A stretch of DNA of 64,000 nucleotides, taken from the NCBI GenBank assembly GCA_023433505.1, contig JAEZCO010000043.1:1-64000 (forward strand), written 5' to 3'. Position 1 is the stretch's first letter. Each line of letters begins with the position of its first letter. Shown here piece after piece: positions 33,455-41,408 of this stretch. The translations under genes and the position numbers were made by a program. Origin of the DNA: Bacillota bacterium (GTDB lineage Bacteria > Bacillota > Clostridia > Acetivibrionales > DTU013). The notes under the pieces were generated by a model that was not told the origin of the DNA, ran no database searches, and saw only the letters and a program-made list of their open reading frames with translations.

Positions 33455-34696
33455 ATGAACCACGTCCGCATGATTCACGAGACATTTGAAAAAAACCAGG
33501 GCATATTCAGAATGGTTCCGGCATTTTTGCCCAGACGCTTCGGAAGGGCCGGATTCCGCCTGCGTCTTCACCCGGACGACTACTATGCCCTCGGGACAAA
33601 ACGCGGCGCTATCAAGGAACGATGGTTTTCCTCCGTGGTCCCTGCCATCAACGGTGAACTGGCACCCGCCGATGAAGGGATGAGTTATGTGGCACCCACC
33701 GACAGAGGCGAGGATAAATTCCTGTTTAAGGACGCGGTGGATGAGCTGGGTGCGGCGCTGATCGGCGGCGAGCTGTACGGCAGGTATGGGACATGGCCCA
33801 TGTTTGCCAAATTTTTCGATTACGAAACGCCTTTGTTTCACCACCTTCATCTTGATGAGACCGCTGCCGCACGGGTGGGCCGGCATAGCAAGCCGGAGGC
33901 GTATTATTTTCCAAGGCAGCTTAACAACTATCTCGGCGTTTGCCCCGCCTCTTATTTCGGCTTTGATCCGGACACGGAAATCGAAGAAGTGGCGGAAAGA
34001 ATGCATGCTTTTGAAAATTGCGACAACCGCATTACGGAGCTTTCACGGGCATACAGGCTTGAACTGGGCACAGGGTGGTACACGCCTGCCGGCGTAATTC
34101 ACGCGCCGGGCTCGGTGCTGACCTATGAGCCTCAGTGGAACAGCGATGTGAACGCGGTATTTGAAAATGTTGTAAGCGGCGAGGTGTTTCCCTATGACTT
34201 TTTATCGGAGAACTGCCCGGACGATAAAAAAAGAGATATGGAATATATCCTGGGTCTTCTGGACTGGGAGAAAAATGTCGACCCCCACTACAGGAAAAAG
34301 TATTTCAGACCTCCGGTGGTATGCACGGAGGATGAAAAACACTGCGAGAAATGGATTTCCTATGCCAATGAGTACATCGGCGCCAAGGAGCTTACCATTA
34401 TGCCCGGGCAGACCATTGTTGCCAGAGATGAGGTGGCCTTCGGCTGCGTAATGATTCAAGGGCATGGCAAATTCGGCGTATATGCTGCGGAAGCGGCAAT
34501 CATGCTGCGGTACGGCCAGCTAAGCACCGATGAATATTTTGTCAGCGAGGACGCGGCGAAAAACGGCATACCCATAACCAATAACAGCCCTTGCGAGCCA
34601 ATGGTGATACTCAAGCATTTTGGCCCCAACCACCCAGGGATGCCCCGGACTGTTCCGGAAATAGGAAGGACTGAGATGAAAAACGGGAAGGAATGA
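33455..34696 (+). CDS. Type I phosphomannose-isomerase-like cupin
   Basis: This 413-residue cytoplasmic protein has the metal-binding cupin pattern of type I phosphomannose isomerases: HHLHLDE near residue 130, SKPEAYYFP (K-x-E) about 20 residues on, and GWYTPAGVIHAPGSVLTYEPQW with a further His. The sequence is divergent, so the substrate may not be mannose 6-phosphate; sugar isomerase or epimerase activity is inferred. AAAGGAG precedes ATG 33455. It is 20 bp after the dehydrogenase gene and 4 bp before the GH38-like gene, so the three are tightly cotranscribed. Confidence 0.7.
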   Translation: MNHVRMIHETFEKNQGIFRMVPAFLPRRFGRAGFRLRLHPDDYYALGTKRGAIKERWFSSVVPAINGELAPADEGMSYVAPTDRGEDKFLFKDAVDELGAALIGGELYGRYGTWPMFAKFFDYETPLFHHLHLDETAAARVGRHSKPEAYYFPRQLNNYLGVCPASYFGFDPDTEIEEVAERMHAFENCDNRITELSRAYRLELGTGWYTPAGVIHAPGSVLTYEPQWNSDVNAVFENVVSGEVFPYDFLSENCPDDKKRDMEYILGLLDWEKNVDPHYRKKYFRPPVVCTEDEKHCEKWISYANEYIGAKELTIMPGQTIVARDEVAFGCVMIQGHGKFGVYAAEAAIMLRYGQLSTDEYFVSEDAAKNGIPITNNSPCEPMVILKHFGPNHPGMPRTVPEIGRTEMKNGKE

Positions 34697-34700
34697 AGGA

Positions 34701-37700
34701 ATGTTTATTTGTATAATCGGGTCGGAAAACACAAAATGCGATGCAACTCCCGAATTCATGGGTGATGTCGTAGAGTGGTCCCCAAGGATATTGGGCCTGA
34801 ATGCTTTATCCATGGTGTATGACCCATATTTCCTGGCAGGATTTGATGAGCCGGTGACAGCAGTCGAAATAAGAGACAGGACGGAGATGAAGCTTCTTCA
34901 GGAGGCGGACCTGATTGTTGTCCCGCACCAGGTACCCGAGGAAATTGAAATGTGCCTTTGCAAGCTTATAGCATCCGGAAAAAAAGTTTTCTGGGTACGG
35001 CCGTCCCCAAAAGCATTGGAAGCTGTTCCGGCGGTTTCGGGGGAAGTCGTCTTCAAGGGGAAATTGCTTTCCGCAAAGGAATCCTGGTTTTTGGAGGGGC
35101 AGGAATTCTATTATCCCCAGTCCCTGTGGTATGACAGATATGAGGTCCGGAAGGATGCCCTGGTGAAACGAGGGATTGGTGAACTGCCCGACCTGATTCA
35201 TGATCATAATTTTGCATTTTGCTCCGCCGATTTTTTTCATGCCTATGAATGGTATAGGGTATCGCCCAGGCATGTTCTTGCGAAGGATGGCTTTACTAAC
35301 CATTTCAGTCTTGCCTATATAAATATACTGATGCGCCTACTGGGTATGGAATATGGCGATATCTGCGGTGAAGCCTATGCGAACCTGGAACTGAGAAGGG
35401 ACTTCCATTCCTACGGGTTTGCCAGAAAAATGGTTAGCGATCTGGCGGGGCTCCTTGACAGGACCGTTGACTTCAGTCTGTGTGACAAATCTGTGCTTGA
35501 AGCGGCTAAAGCCCTTGTCGGTGAGAAGGACAGCGAAAAGACGATGCGGCTTTTAAAGGGTGCTTTTGTAAAGCTGGCGCAGATAAGACAAGCCCTGGTC
35601 TCCATGCCGGTCTATTATGTCGATTCGCTTCACGGCGGAATCATGTATGAGCAGTGCGGATTTGTCGAGTTCGATTATCCCGAATATGTCAAAGATCTAT
35701 ACAATATGTATCTCCGGCTTGTTGACACAAGAGACTATAAATTCTGTGTGGATATCGGCGTCTCTTCCTATGATAACCTGGCAATAAGGTATCCCCATTT
35801 TATAAAAAAACTGGCCGGATACTGGGCGGAGGGTAAAATCGAGCTGGTGAACGGCACCTATGGACAGCCCTATCCCCAGGTTTTTCCGCTGGAATCAAAT
35901 ATCCGGCACTTCGAAACAGGGCAAAGGGTGATGAAGGAGCTGTTCGGCCGGAGGGTCACCGCATTTGCCTCCCAGGAATTCGCTCTTGCGCCCCAGTATC
36001 CCGGAATATTGTCGGGCTTTGAATATGAAGGTGCCTGCCACAGGGTGCAGAATTCAGGCTCAACCGTATGGGAGCATGACGAATTCGTGCTGTGGAGCGG
36101 TCCCGACGGAAAAACCATAAAAGCCGTGCCTTCGCATGTTGATAAATCCGAGACCCGCATTGGACGTTTCTTCCATGATTGGCCGCAGCAGATTCTGCTG
36201 ACACTGCGGCACGGATACAGCTGCGGAATTTATACCAACCTCCTTGATCAGGTCTGGACAACTCCTTTCCGGGAAGAAGTCATCCGGTCCAGCTATTATG
36301 CTCCCATTCTGGGAGAAATGCTGACATACCACGAGCTGTTCAAAAGGTCTTCCGACATGCCGGTTCGAGAGTATGCAAGGGATGATTATGAATGCTCGGT
36401 TTACTTTTCATACCCATGGGTTGCCGGAACCAGTAAAGTGCTGCAGCTGAGCGGGGAATACAATAACCGTCTGGAATCAATCGAAAAGCTGCTGGCATTT
36501 TCGGGAAAAGGCAGCGAGACCACAGACACGGCATTGTTCAAAGCCTGGAAGGAATTATGCGCCTACCAGAACCATGATAATTTCTGCATACCTGCCGTAA
36601 CTGCCGGAGGGTGTACGCTCTATTTCCCGGGGGAAGGCGGCCCCAGCCGGATGCGAAATGAACAGATCGAAGAATATGGTCTTACCATTCTAAAAAATGC
36701 AGCCCTCCGGTGTGACGAGGAATTCACCAAAGCGTTGGGACAAGGCACAGGCGAGGAGATTACCCTGTTCAATCCGTTGAATATAGACAGATCCTTCTGG
36801 GTAACACAGGATAAACAGGCTGGCATAGGAACGCTTAAGAATATTAAGGCAATATACGGGAGCCTGATTAAAAAGGTGGATGTGCCGTCTTTCGGAACAG
36901 CCGAATTCGCACCAGCCGCAGACGAGAGGGTCGTTATAAATGAAAGCAAGGACCCTGTCATAGAAAACGACATCCTGAAAATCACACTGGATGTCAAATC
37001 CGGTGCAATATCCTCCATCCTTGATAAAAGAAACGGGAAAGAGCTTGTCAACGGCAAGGCCAATTACCTGGCCTTCGGCAATAACGGGACCATGGATTGC
37101 ACCAGGTACCGCAAGGTGAGCAACAGCGGGATAAGGCAATTGGTCGTGGACGGCTGTGTTTATGATAAAATAGGGAATGCATTTGCCTTATATACCATTT
37201 ATATCACCCTTGCACCAAATTCAAAACGCATTTATTTCAATACCTGCTTCCAGCCATTTTTATCCAAAGAGGCCGGTCCCACCGACCAGTGGGAGGATTC
37301 CATCAAAGCCGTGTTTGACTTTAACCTAAAGTCACCGCAGATCATGGACTGCTGGATGAACATGAGAAATATACAGAAGCGTGAAAGATTTTCCAGCCTG
37401 TACGGGGTGACGGTGAGTGACGGCCCGGATTCCGGCGTCCTATTCCTGCATAATACCGGCAATCAGCATTACACGTCCTGCGGGGCGGTTGTTGCCAACA
37501 TCCTTTATTTTGACAGGGAACAAAGACTGGATTATCAATATGCCCTTGAGCTAGTTGATACAGATGCCGGAGTATTCCGGCAGGCACTGGATTACCAGTA
37601 CGACCCGCTCATCCTCAAAGGGTACGCGCCGGAATCAAATTGGCTTAAGCTTGATATCGACAATTCCGGGATATGGATAAGTGCTGTAAACAGGGAAGGC

Positions 37701-37907
37701 GACACGTTGCATATAAGGCTTGTTGAAACACTGGGCCGGAACGTGACTGCAAATCTCAGGACCGAAACAGGCATAAAGAGCGCCTGTACTGAAAATTACT
37801 ACAGGGAACGCAAGGAGGATTTGCTGGTTCGCAGCGGCAAAATAAGGCTTACGCTTCCAAAATACTCGGTGACGAATATCGGAATAGAATTGGAAAAGAC
37901 AAATTAA
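34701..37907 (+). CDS. GH38-like protein with altered catalytic positions and extra N-terminal domain
   Basis: The product has 1068 residues. Residues 1 to about 290 form a domain I do not recognise. From about 300 the chain follows the GH38 alpha-mannosidase pattern: KLAGYWAEGKIELVNGTYGQ, VFPLESNIRHFETGQRVMKE and FALAPQYPGILSGFEYEG align with the conserved barrel, and residues 600-1068 give the beta-rich mannosidase C-terminus. The zinc motif H-x-D-x-x-W becomes D308-S-L-H311-G-G, and the nucleophile P-D-x-F-G becomes S424-Q-E-F-A. The usual metal-binding and nucleophile Asp are therefore missing, though E426 could act. Another mechanism or substrate is likely. It has no signal peptide. Confidence 0.6.
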   Translation: MFICIIGSENTKCDATPEFMGDVVEWSPRILGLNALSMVYDPYFLAGFDEPVTAVEIRDRTEMKLLQEADLIVVPHQVPEEIEMCLCKLIASGKKVFWVRPSPKALEAVPAVSGEVVFKGKLLSAKESWFLEGQEFYYPQSLWYDRYEVRKDALVKRGIGELPDLIHDHNFAFCSADFFHAYEWYRVSPRHVLAKDGFTNHFSLAYINILMRLLGMEYGDICGEAYANLELRRDFHSYGFARKMVSDLAGLLDRTVDFSLCDKSVLEAAKALVGEKDSEKTMRLLKGAFVKLAQIRQALVSMPVYYVDSLHGGIMYEQCGFVEFDYPEYVKDLYNMYLRLVDTRDYKFCVDIGVSSYDNLAIRYPHFIKKLAGYWAEGKIELVNGTYGQPYPQVFPLESNIRHFETGQRVMKELFGRRVTAFASQEFALAPQYPGILSGFEYEGACHRVQNSGSTVWEHDEFVLWSGPDGKTIKAVPSHVDKSETRIGRFFHDWPQQILLTLRHGYSCGIYTNLLDQVWTTPFREEVIRSSYYAPILGEMLTYHELFKRSSDMPVREYARDDYECSVYFSYPWVAGTSKVLQLSGEYNNRLESIEKLLAFSGKGSETTDTALFKAWKELCAYQNHDNFCIPAVTAGGCTLYFPGEGGPSRMRNEQIEEYGLTILKNAALRCDEEFTKALGQGTGEEITLFNPLNIDRSFWVTQDKQAGIGTLKNIKAIYGSLIKKVDVPSFGTAEFAPAADERVVINESKDPVIENDILKITLDVKSGAISSILDKRNGKELVNGKANYLAFGNNGTMDCTRYRKVSNSGIRQLVVDGCVYDKIGNAFALYTIYITLAPNSKRIYFNTCFQPFLSKEAGPTDQWEDSIKAVFDFNLKSPQIMDCWMNMRNIQKRERFSSLYGVTVSDGPDSGVLFLHNTGNQHYTSCGAVVANILYFDREQRLDYQYALELVDTDAGVFRQALDYQYDPLILKGYAPESNWLKLDIDNSGIWISAVNREGDTLHIRLVETLGRNVTANLRTETGIKSACTENYYRERKEDLLVRSGKIRLTLPKYSVTNIGIELEKTN

Positions 37908-37939
37908 AAGGCGCATAAGACAAAAGGGGTGCAAAGTGA

Positions 37940-38986
37940 ATGGTTAGAGTGGGAATTATCGGCTGCGGTTCAATTACAAAGTTCAGGCATGCTCCCGAGT
38001 ATGCAGCAAATCCGGATGTACGGATCCTGGGCTTTTATGATCCTGTCCCAGGACGTGCCGAAGAATTCGCAGCAGTATACGGAGGAAAAGCATACGGGAC
38101 CTGTGAAGAGATGTACGCCGACACTTGCATCGATGCCGTCAGCGTTTGTACCTCGAATAAATATCATGCTCCGGTCAGCATAGCGGCTTTGCGGGCGGGT
38201 AAGCATGTCCTGTGTGAAAAGCCTATGGCAATGTCCTTGAAGGAAGCGGAGGATATGATCAAAACCGCAGATGAAACAGGCAGATATCTGATGATCGGTC
38301 ATAATCAGCGTCTGGTCCCGGCTCATAGGAAGGTAAAAGAGATTTTAAACAGCGGCGAAATGGGAAGGATCATCAGCTTCAGGTCAACCTTCGGCCATGG
38401 AGGCCCCGAAGCCTGGTGCGCCGACAAGGGTGCTAAAACCTGGTTCTTCAAAAAGAGTGACGCCTTCATGGGAGCCATGGGGGATCTTGGAATCCATAAA
38501 GCCGATCTGATCCGGTGGATTCTCGAGGACGAGATTGTTGAGGTACAGGCCATGATCGGCGCTTTCGACAAGAAGGATGAACACGGAAATCTGATTGAAA
38601 TCGATGATAACGCGGTCTGCCTGCTGAAGTCCGGAACAGGTATTTTCGGAACGTTGTCCGCCAGTTGGACTTATTATGGGGAAGAAGACAACAGTACGGT
38701 ATTGTATTGCACAAATGGCATCATAAGAGTGTTTGACAATCCGGAATTCCCTGTTGTTGTTATTAAAAAGAACAAAGAGAAAGTATTTTTTAAGGTTGAA
38801 GGTATCCAGTCCAATGATAAGCAGACGAAATCCGGCATCATCGATCTGTTTGCCAAATGCGTAAATGAGAACACACCTCCCGAAATTTCCGGGGAGGATG
38901 GATTTGCAGCGCTGAAGATCATTTTGGGTTGTATGGAATCTGCGGAAAAAGGCTGCAGGATTGTTCTGCAGGCACAAAAAAATTAA
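37940..38986 (+). CDS. Gfo/Idh/MocA-family NAD-dependent oxidoreductase
   Basis: The product has 348 residues. An N-terminal Rossmann fold (VRVGIIGCGSITKFRHAPEY) is followed by the conserved EKP motif (HVLCEKPMAMSLKEAEDM), and the C-terminal alpha/beta domain carries GDLGIHKADLIRWIL, where the His of the G-x-x-x-D/H-x-x-D region is usual. Members oxidise or reduce sugars and cyclitols such as inositol or 3-keto sugars. It closes the operon 33 bp after the GH38-like gene. Together with the dehydrogenase it suggests a redox-assisted glycoside pathway. Confidence 0.8.
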   Translation: MVRVGIIGCGSITKFRHAPEYAANPDVRILGFYDPVPGRAEEFAAVYGGKAYGTCEEMYADTCIDAVSVCTSNKYHAPVSIAALRAGKHVLCEKPMAMSLKEAEDMIKTADETGRYLMIGHNQRLVPAHRKVKEILNSGEMGRIISFRSTFGHGGPEAWCADKGAKTWFFKKSDAFMGAMGDLGIHKADLIRWILEDEIVEVQAMIGAFDKKDEHGNLIEIDDNAVCLLKSGTGIFGTLSASWTYYGEEDNSTVLYCTNGIIRVFDNPEFPVVVIKKNKEKVFFKVEGIQSNDKQTKSGIIDLFAKCVNENTPPEISGEDGFAALKIILGCMESAEKGCRIVLQAQKN

Positions 38987-39094
38987 ACAGAGAGAATTTA
39001 TTGATCAAATTGATAAAAATTGAAGGGGATAGTGTCTGCAGAAGGAGGGATGTGCGGGACTAAGGGGTGAATGATTTCAGCAAGGGGAGGTGGT

Positions 39095-39166
39095 ATGACA
39101 CGGGTACTTAAATTAACGGGTCCGTTTCATCTTGTCAACCAAATTGTTAAAAAAGGAAGGTTGTGA
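39095..39166 (+). CDS. Candidate 23-codon leader ORF
   Basis: ATG 39095 follows GGGGAGGTGGT, an excellent ribosome binding site, and the frame reads 23 codons (from MTRVLKLTG to KKGRL) to TGA at 39164-39166, 5 bp before the next ATG. The peptide is basic and has no known family. It may couple translation to the secreted protein or be a chance frame. It would be new if translated. Confidence 0.3.
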   Translation: MTRVLKLTGPFHLVNQIVKKGRL

Positions 39167-39170
39167 ATTC

Positions 39171-41300
39171 ATGAAAAAGGCAGTATTAACTTTATTGATC
39201 ATCACAATGTGCTTTTCTGCCATGGTGGTGGTTAATTCCAATGCTGAAGCAGTTACCCTCGGGTACACTGCTGTCGGAGCCGCTTCCGATGACAGCGGAG
39301 CCAACGAAATAACCGGGTGCAGGTTTACCGCAAGCAGCAGCTTTACCGCAACCCAGATCAGACTATACCTTGCTTCCGCGGTCACCGGCAAAGTAAAATG
39401 TGCGATTTACAGTGATTCCGGCGGTAAACCGGGAAGCTTATTGGAACAATCTGCGGAGTTGACCAATCCGGGCTCCGGATGGCAAACTTTTGGCGGGATG
39501 AGTGAGGCGATTAATAGCGGAACTGCTTACTGGCTCGTATATTGGTCAAATGCCACGGTGAACAATAGACTTGAAACAACAGGAGCCAGCGCAGCCTGGA
39601 AATCTGTTACCTATGGTACGTGGCCATCAGCCTTCGGCACCCCGGGCGGTACATTTGCTGCCAAATACAGCATTTATGCTGCAGATGGCGCCGGTGCGAC
39701 ACCCACACCAACACCGACACCCACACCAACACCGACATCCACACCAACGCCCACACCGACACCGACACCCGGAGGCAGCGGTATTCTCGGGTACACTGCT
39801 GTAGGAGCCGCTTCCGATGACAGCGGAGCCAACGAAATAACCGGGTGCAAGTTTACCGCAAGCAGCAGCTTTACTGCAACCCAGATCAGGCTATACCTTG
39901 CTTCCGCAGTCACCGGCAAAGTAAAATGCGCGATTTACAGTGATTCCGGCGGTAAACCGGGAAGCTTATTGGAACAATCTGCGGAGTTGACCAATCCGGG
40001 CTCCGGATGGCAGATTTTTGGCGGGATGAGTGAAGCAATCAATAGCGGAACTGCTTACTGGCTCGTATATTGGTCGAATACTACGGTGAACAATAGACTT
40101 GAAACAACAGGAGCCAGCGCAGTCTGGAAATCTGTTACCTATGGTACCTGGCCATCAACCTACGGCACCCCGGGCGGTACATTTGCGGCTCAATACAGCA
40201 TTTATGCTTCAGATGGCACCAGCGCTACGCCAACACCCACACCGACTCCAGGAGGCGGAGTAACTATTCCTGCCGGAGCAAACATTCAGACATATGTTAA
40301 TAATAATGCTACCGGTACTGTCTTTTATCTATCGGGGACCTATAATAACCAGTCTGTCACTCCTAAACAAGGCCAAACTTTCAATGGACAAAATTCTACG
40401 ACGCTTGACGGCGGGGATTCGGTTCAAAACGCCTTTAACGGTACGGCCAGTAATGTCACCATTAAAAATATGACCATTCAGCATTATGCATCCCAGGATC
40501 AGGCGGCAGCGGTTGAATTCTGGCAAGCCACCGGCTGGACGGTAGATAACTGCACCCTTCAGAACAACCGGAGCCTGGGAGTAGATTGGGGCCCCGGTGC
40601 GAAAGTCATTAACAATAAATTACTTGATAACGGTATGGCCGGTTTTGGCGGCGGCGGCGGCAACTGGCTGTTTGAAAACAATTTAGTCCAAAACAACAAT
40701 ACCCGGCATGTCGAATGGGGGATTGAAGGCGGCGGCGGTAAAATCACTGAAGCCACCAGCGGTACGGTCCGCGGCAATACTGTCACCGGTAACGACGGTC
40801 CAGGAATCTGGCTTGATGTTGATGCTAATAACATCATCATTGAGAATAATACTTGTCTAAATAACAATGCCGCCGGAATTATGGTGGAGATCAGCACCGG
40901 CAATACTGTCCGGAATAATACCTGCCGAAATAATGGCGCTCCCGGAGATTGGTGCAGTCTGCCGCAGATTCTCATCTCTTCGGCAGCCAATAATAAAGTT
41001 TACGGCAATATCACCGAAGGTGACAGCGGTATCGTCGTATGCTGCCAAGGCAGGGAATACTGCGCCGCTGTTGGCAATGAGATCTATAATAATACCATTA
41101 CGCTTCATAATGTCACAAACCAAGGCCATTTCATTTCTACGAATGACCATGGGTGCAGTAAAAACGGAATTAACTGGCATAACAATACGTATCATCTTGA
41201 TAACGATTCAGGGACCTACTTCCTGTTTGGCTGGGATAATTATCTGACCTTCCCCCAGGTACAGGCTCAAGGGTTTGAAGCCGGAAGTACCGCAGATTAA
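39171..41300 (+). CDS. Secreted protein with two duplicated beta domains and a parallel beta-helix
   Basis: The product has 709 residues. A signal peptide (about residues 1-27) is followed by two nearly identical domains of about 140 residues (about 29-170 and 205-347), each starting LGYTAVGAASDDSGANEITG. A Thr-Pro linker (about 28 residues) separates them, and a shorter TPTPTPT linker precedes a right-handed parallel beta-helix (about 365-709) rich in Asn and Gly with the NNxxxx rungs of the Beta_helix family. The beta-helix suggests a polysaccharide lyase or hydrolase; no catalytic set is clear. ATG 39171 was chosen over 39132 because of the signal peptide. It is convergent with the next secreted protein. 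Confidence 0.75.
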   Translation: MKKAVLTLLIITMCFSAMVVVNSNAEAVTLGYTAVGAASDDSGANEITGCRFTASSSFTATQIRLYLASAVTGKVKCAIYSDSGGKPGSLLEQSAELTNPGSGWQTFGGMSEAINSGTAYWLVYWSNATVNNRLETTGASAAWKSVTYGTWPSAFGTPGGTFAAKYSIYAADGAGATPTPTPTPTPTPTSTPTPTPTPTPGGSGILGYTAVGAASDDSGANEITGCKFTASSSFTATQIRLYLASAVTGKVKCAIYSDSGGKPGSLLEQSAELTNPGSGWQIFGGMSEAINSGTAYWLVYWSNTTVNNRLETTGASAVWKSVTYGTWPSTYGTPGGTFAAQYSIYASDGTSATPTPTPTPGGGVTIPAGANIQTYVNNNATGTVFYLSGTYNNQSVTPKQGQTFNGQNSTTLDGGDSVQNAFNGTASNVTIKNMTIQHYASQDQAAAVEFWQATGWTVDNCTLQNNRSLGVDWGPGAKVINNKLLDNGMAGFGGGGGNWLFENNLVQNNNTRHVEWGIEGGGGKITEATSGTVRGNTVTGNDGPGIWLDVDANNIIIENNTCLNNNAAGIMVEISTGNTVRNNTCRNNGAPGDWCSLPQILISSAANNKVYGNITEGDSGIVVCCQGREYCAAVGNEIYNNTITLHNVTNQGHFISTNDHGCSKNGINWHNNTYHLDNDSGTYFLFGWDNYLTFPQVQAQGFEAGSTAD
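39258..39683 (+). repeat. Direct repeat copy 1: duplicated domain
   Basis: This 426-bp unit encodes the first beta-sandwich-like domain and recurs 528 bp downstream. The two units read alike apart from scattered, mostly synonymous changes. Near-identity at the DNA level argues for recent duplication or gene conversion. Confidence 0.75.
39786..40211 (+). repeat. Direct repeat copy 2: duplicated domain
   Basis: This is the second copy of the unit at 39258-39683, offset by 528 bp. Differences include R-to-K in EITGC, T-to-I at GWQTF and a few codons near the end. A Thr-Pro linker encoded by alternating ACA CCG-type codons lies between the copies and could help slippage. Confidence 0.75.
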
Positions 41301-41320
41301 GCTGACAAGGAATGAAAATT

Positions 41321-41355
41321 GGGGCCGTCTCAAAATTACTCTTTGAGACGGCCCC
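41321..41355. terminator. Bidirectional terminator between convergent secreted-protein genes
   Basis: GGGGCCGTCTCAAA (41321-41334) pairs with TTTGAGACGGCCCC (41342-41355) around a seven-base loop. On the minus strand the stem is followed by CCAATTTTCATT, giving a short T-rich tail for the gene ending at 41409. The plus strand has no T-run, but the stem is strong. It sits 20 bp after the stop of the plus-strand gene. Confidence 0.6.
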
Positions 41356-41408
41356 AGCAGGTAATTTCTCAGTTGTGCTACCGCAGACAATCGGCTTAAA
41401 AAGTCAGG

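Noticed and set aside
39700..39775. Short tandem repeats that could look like a CRISPR or satellite
   Set aside because: They encode the Thr-Pro linker of the secreted protein in frame; there are no spacers and no cas genes.
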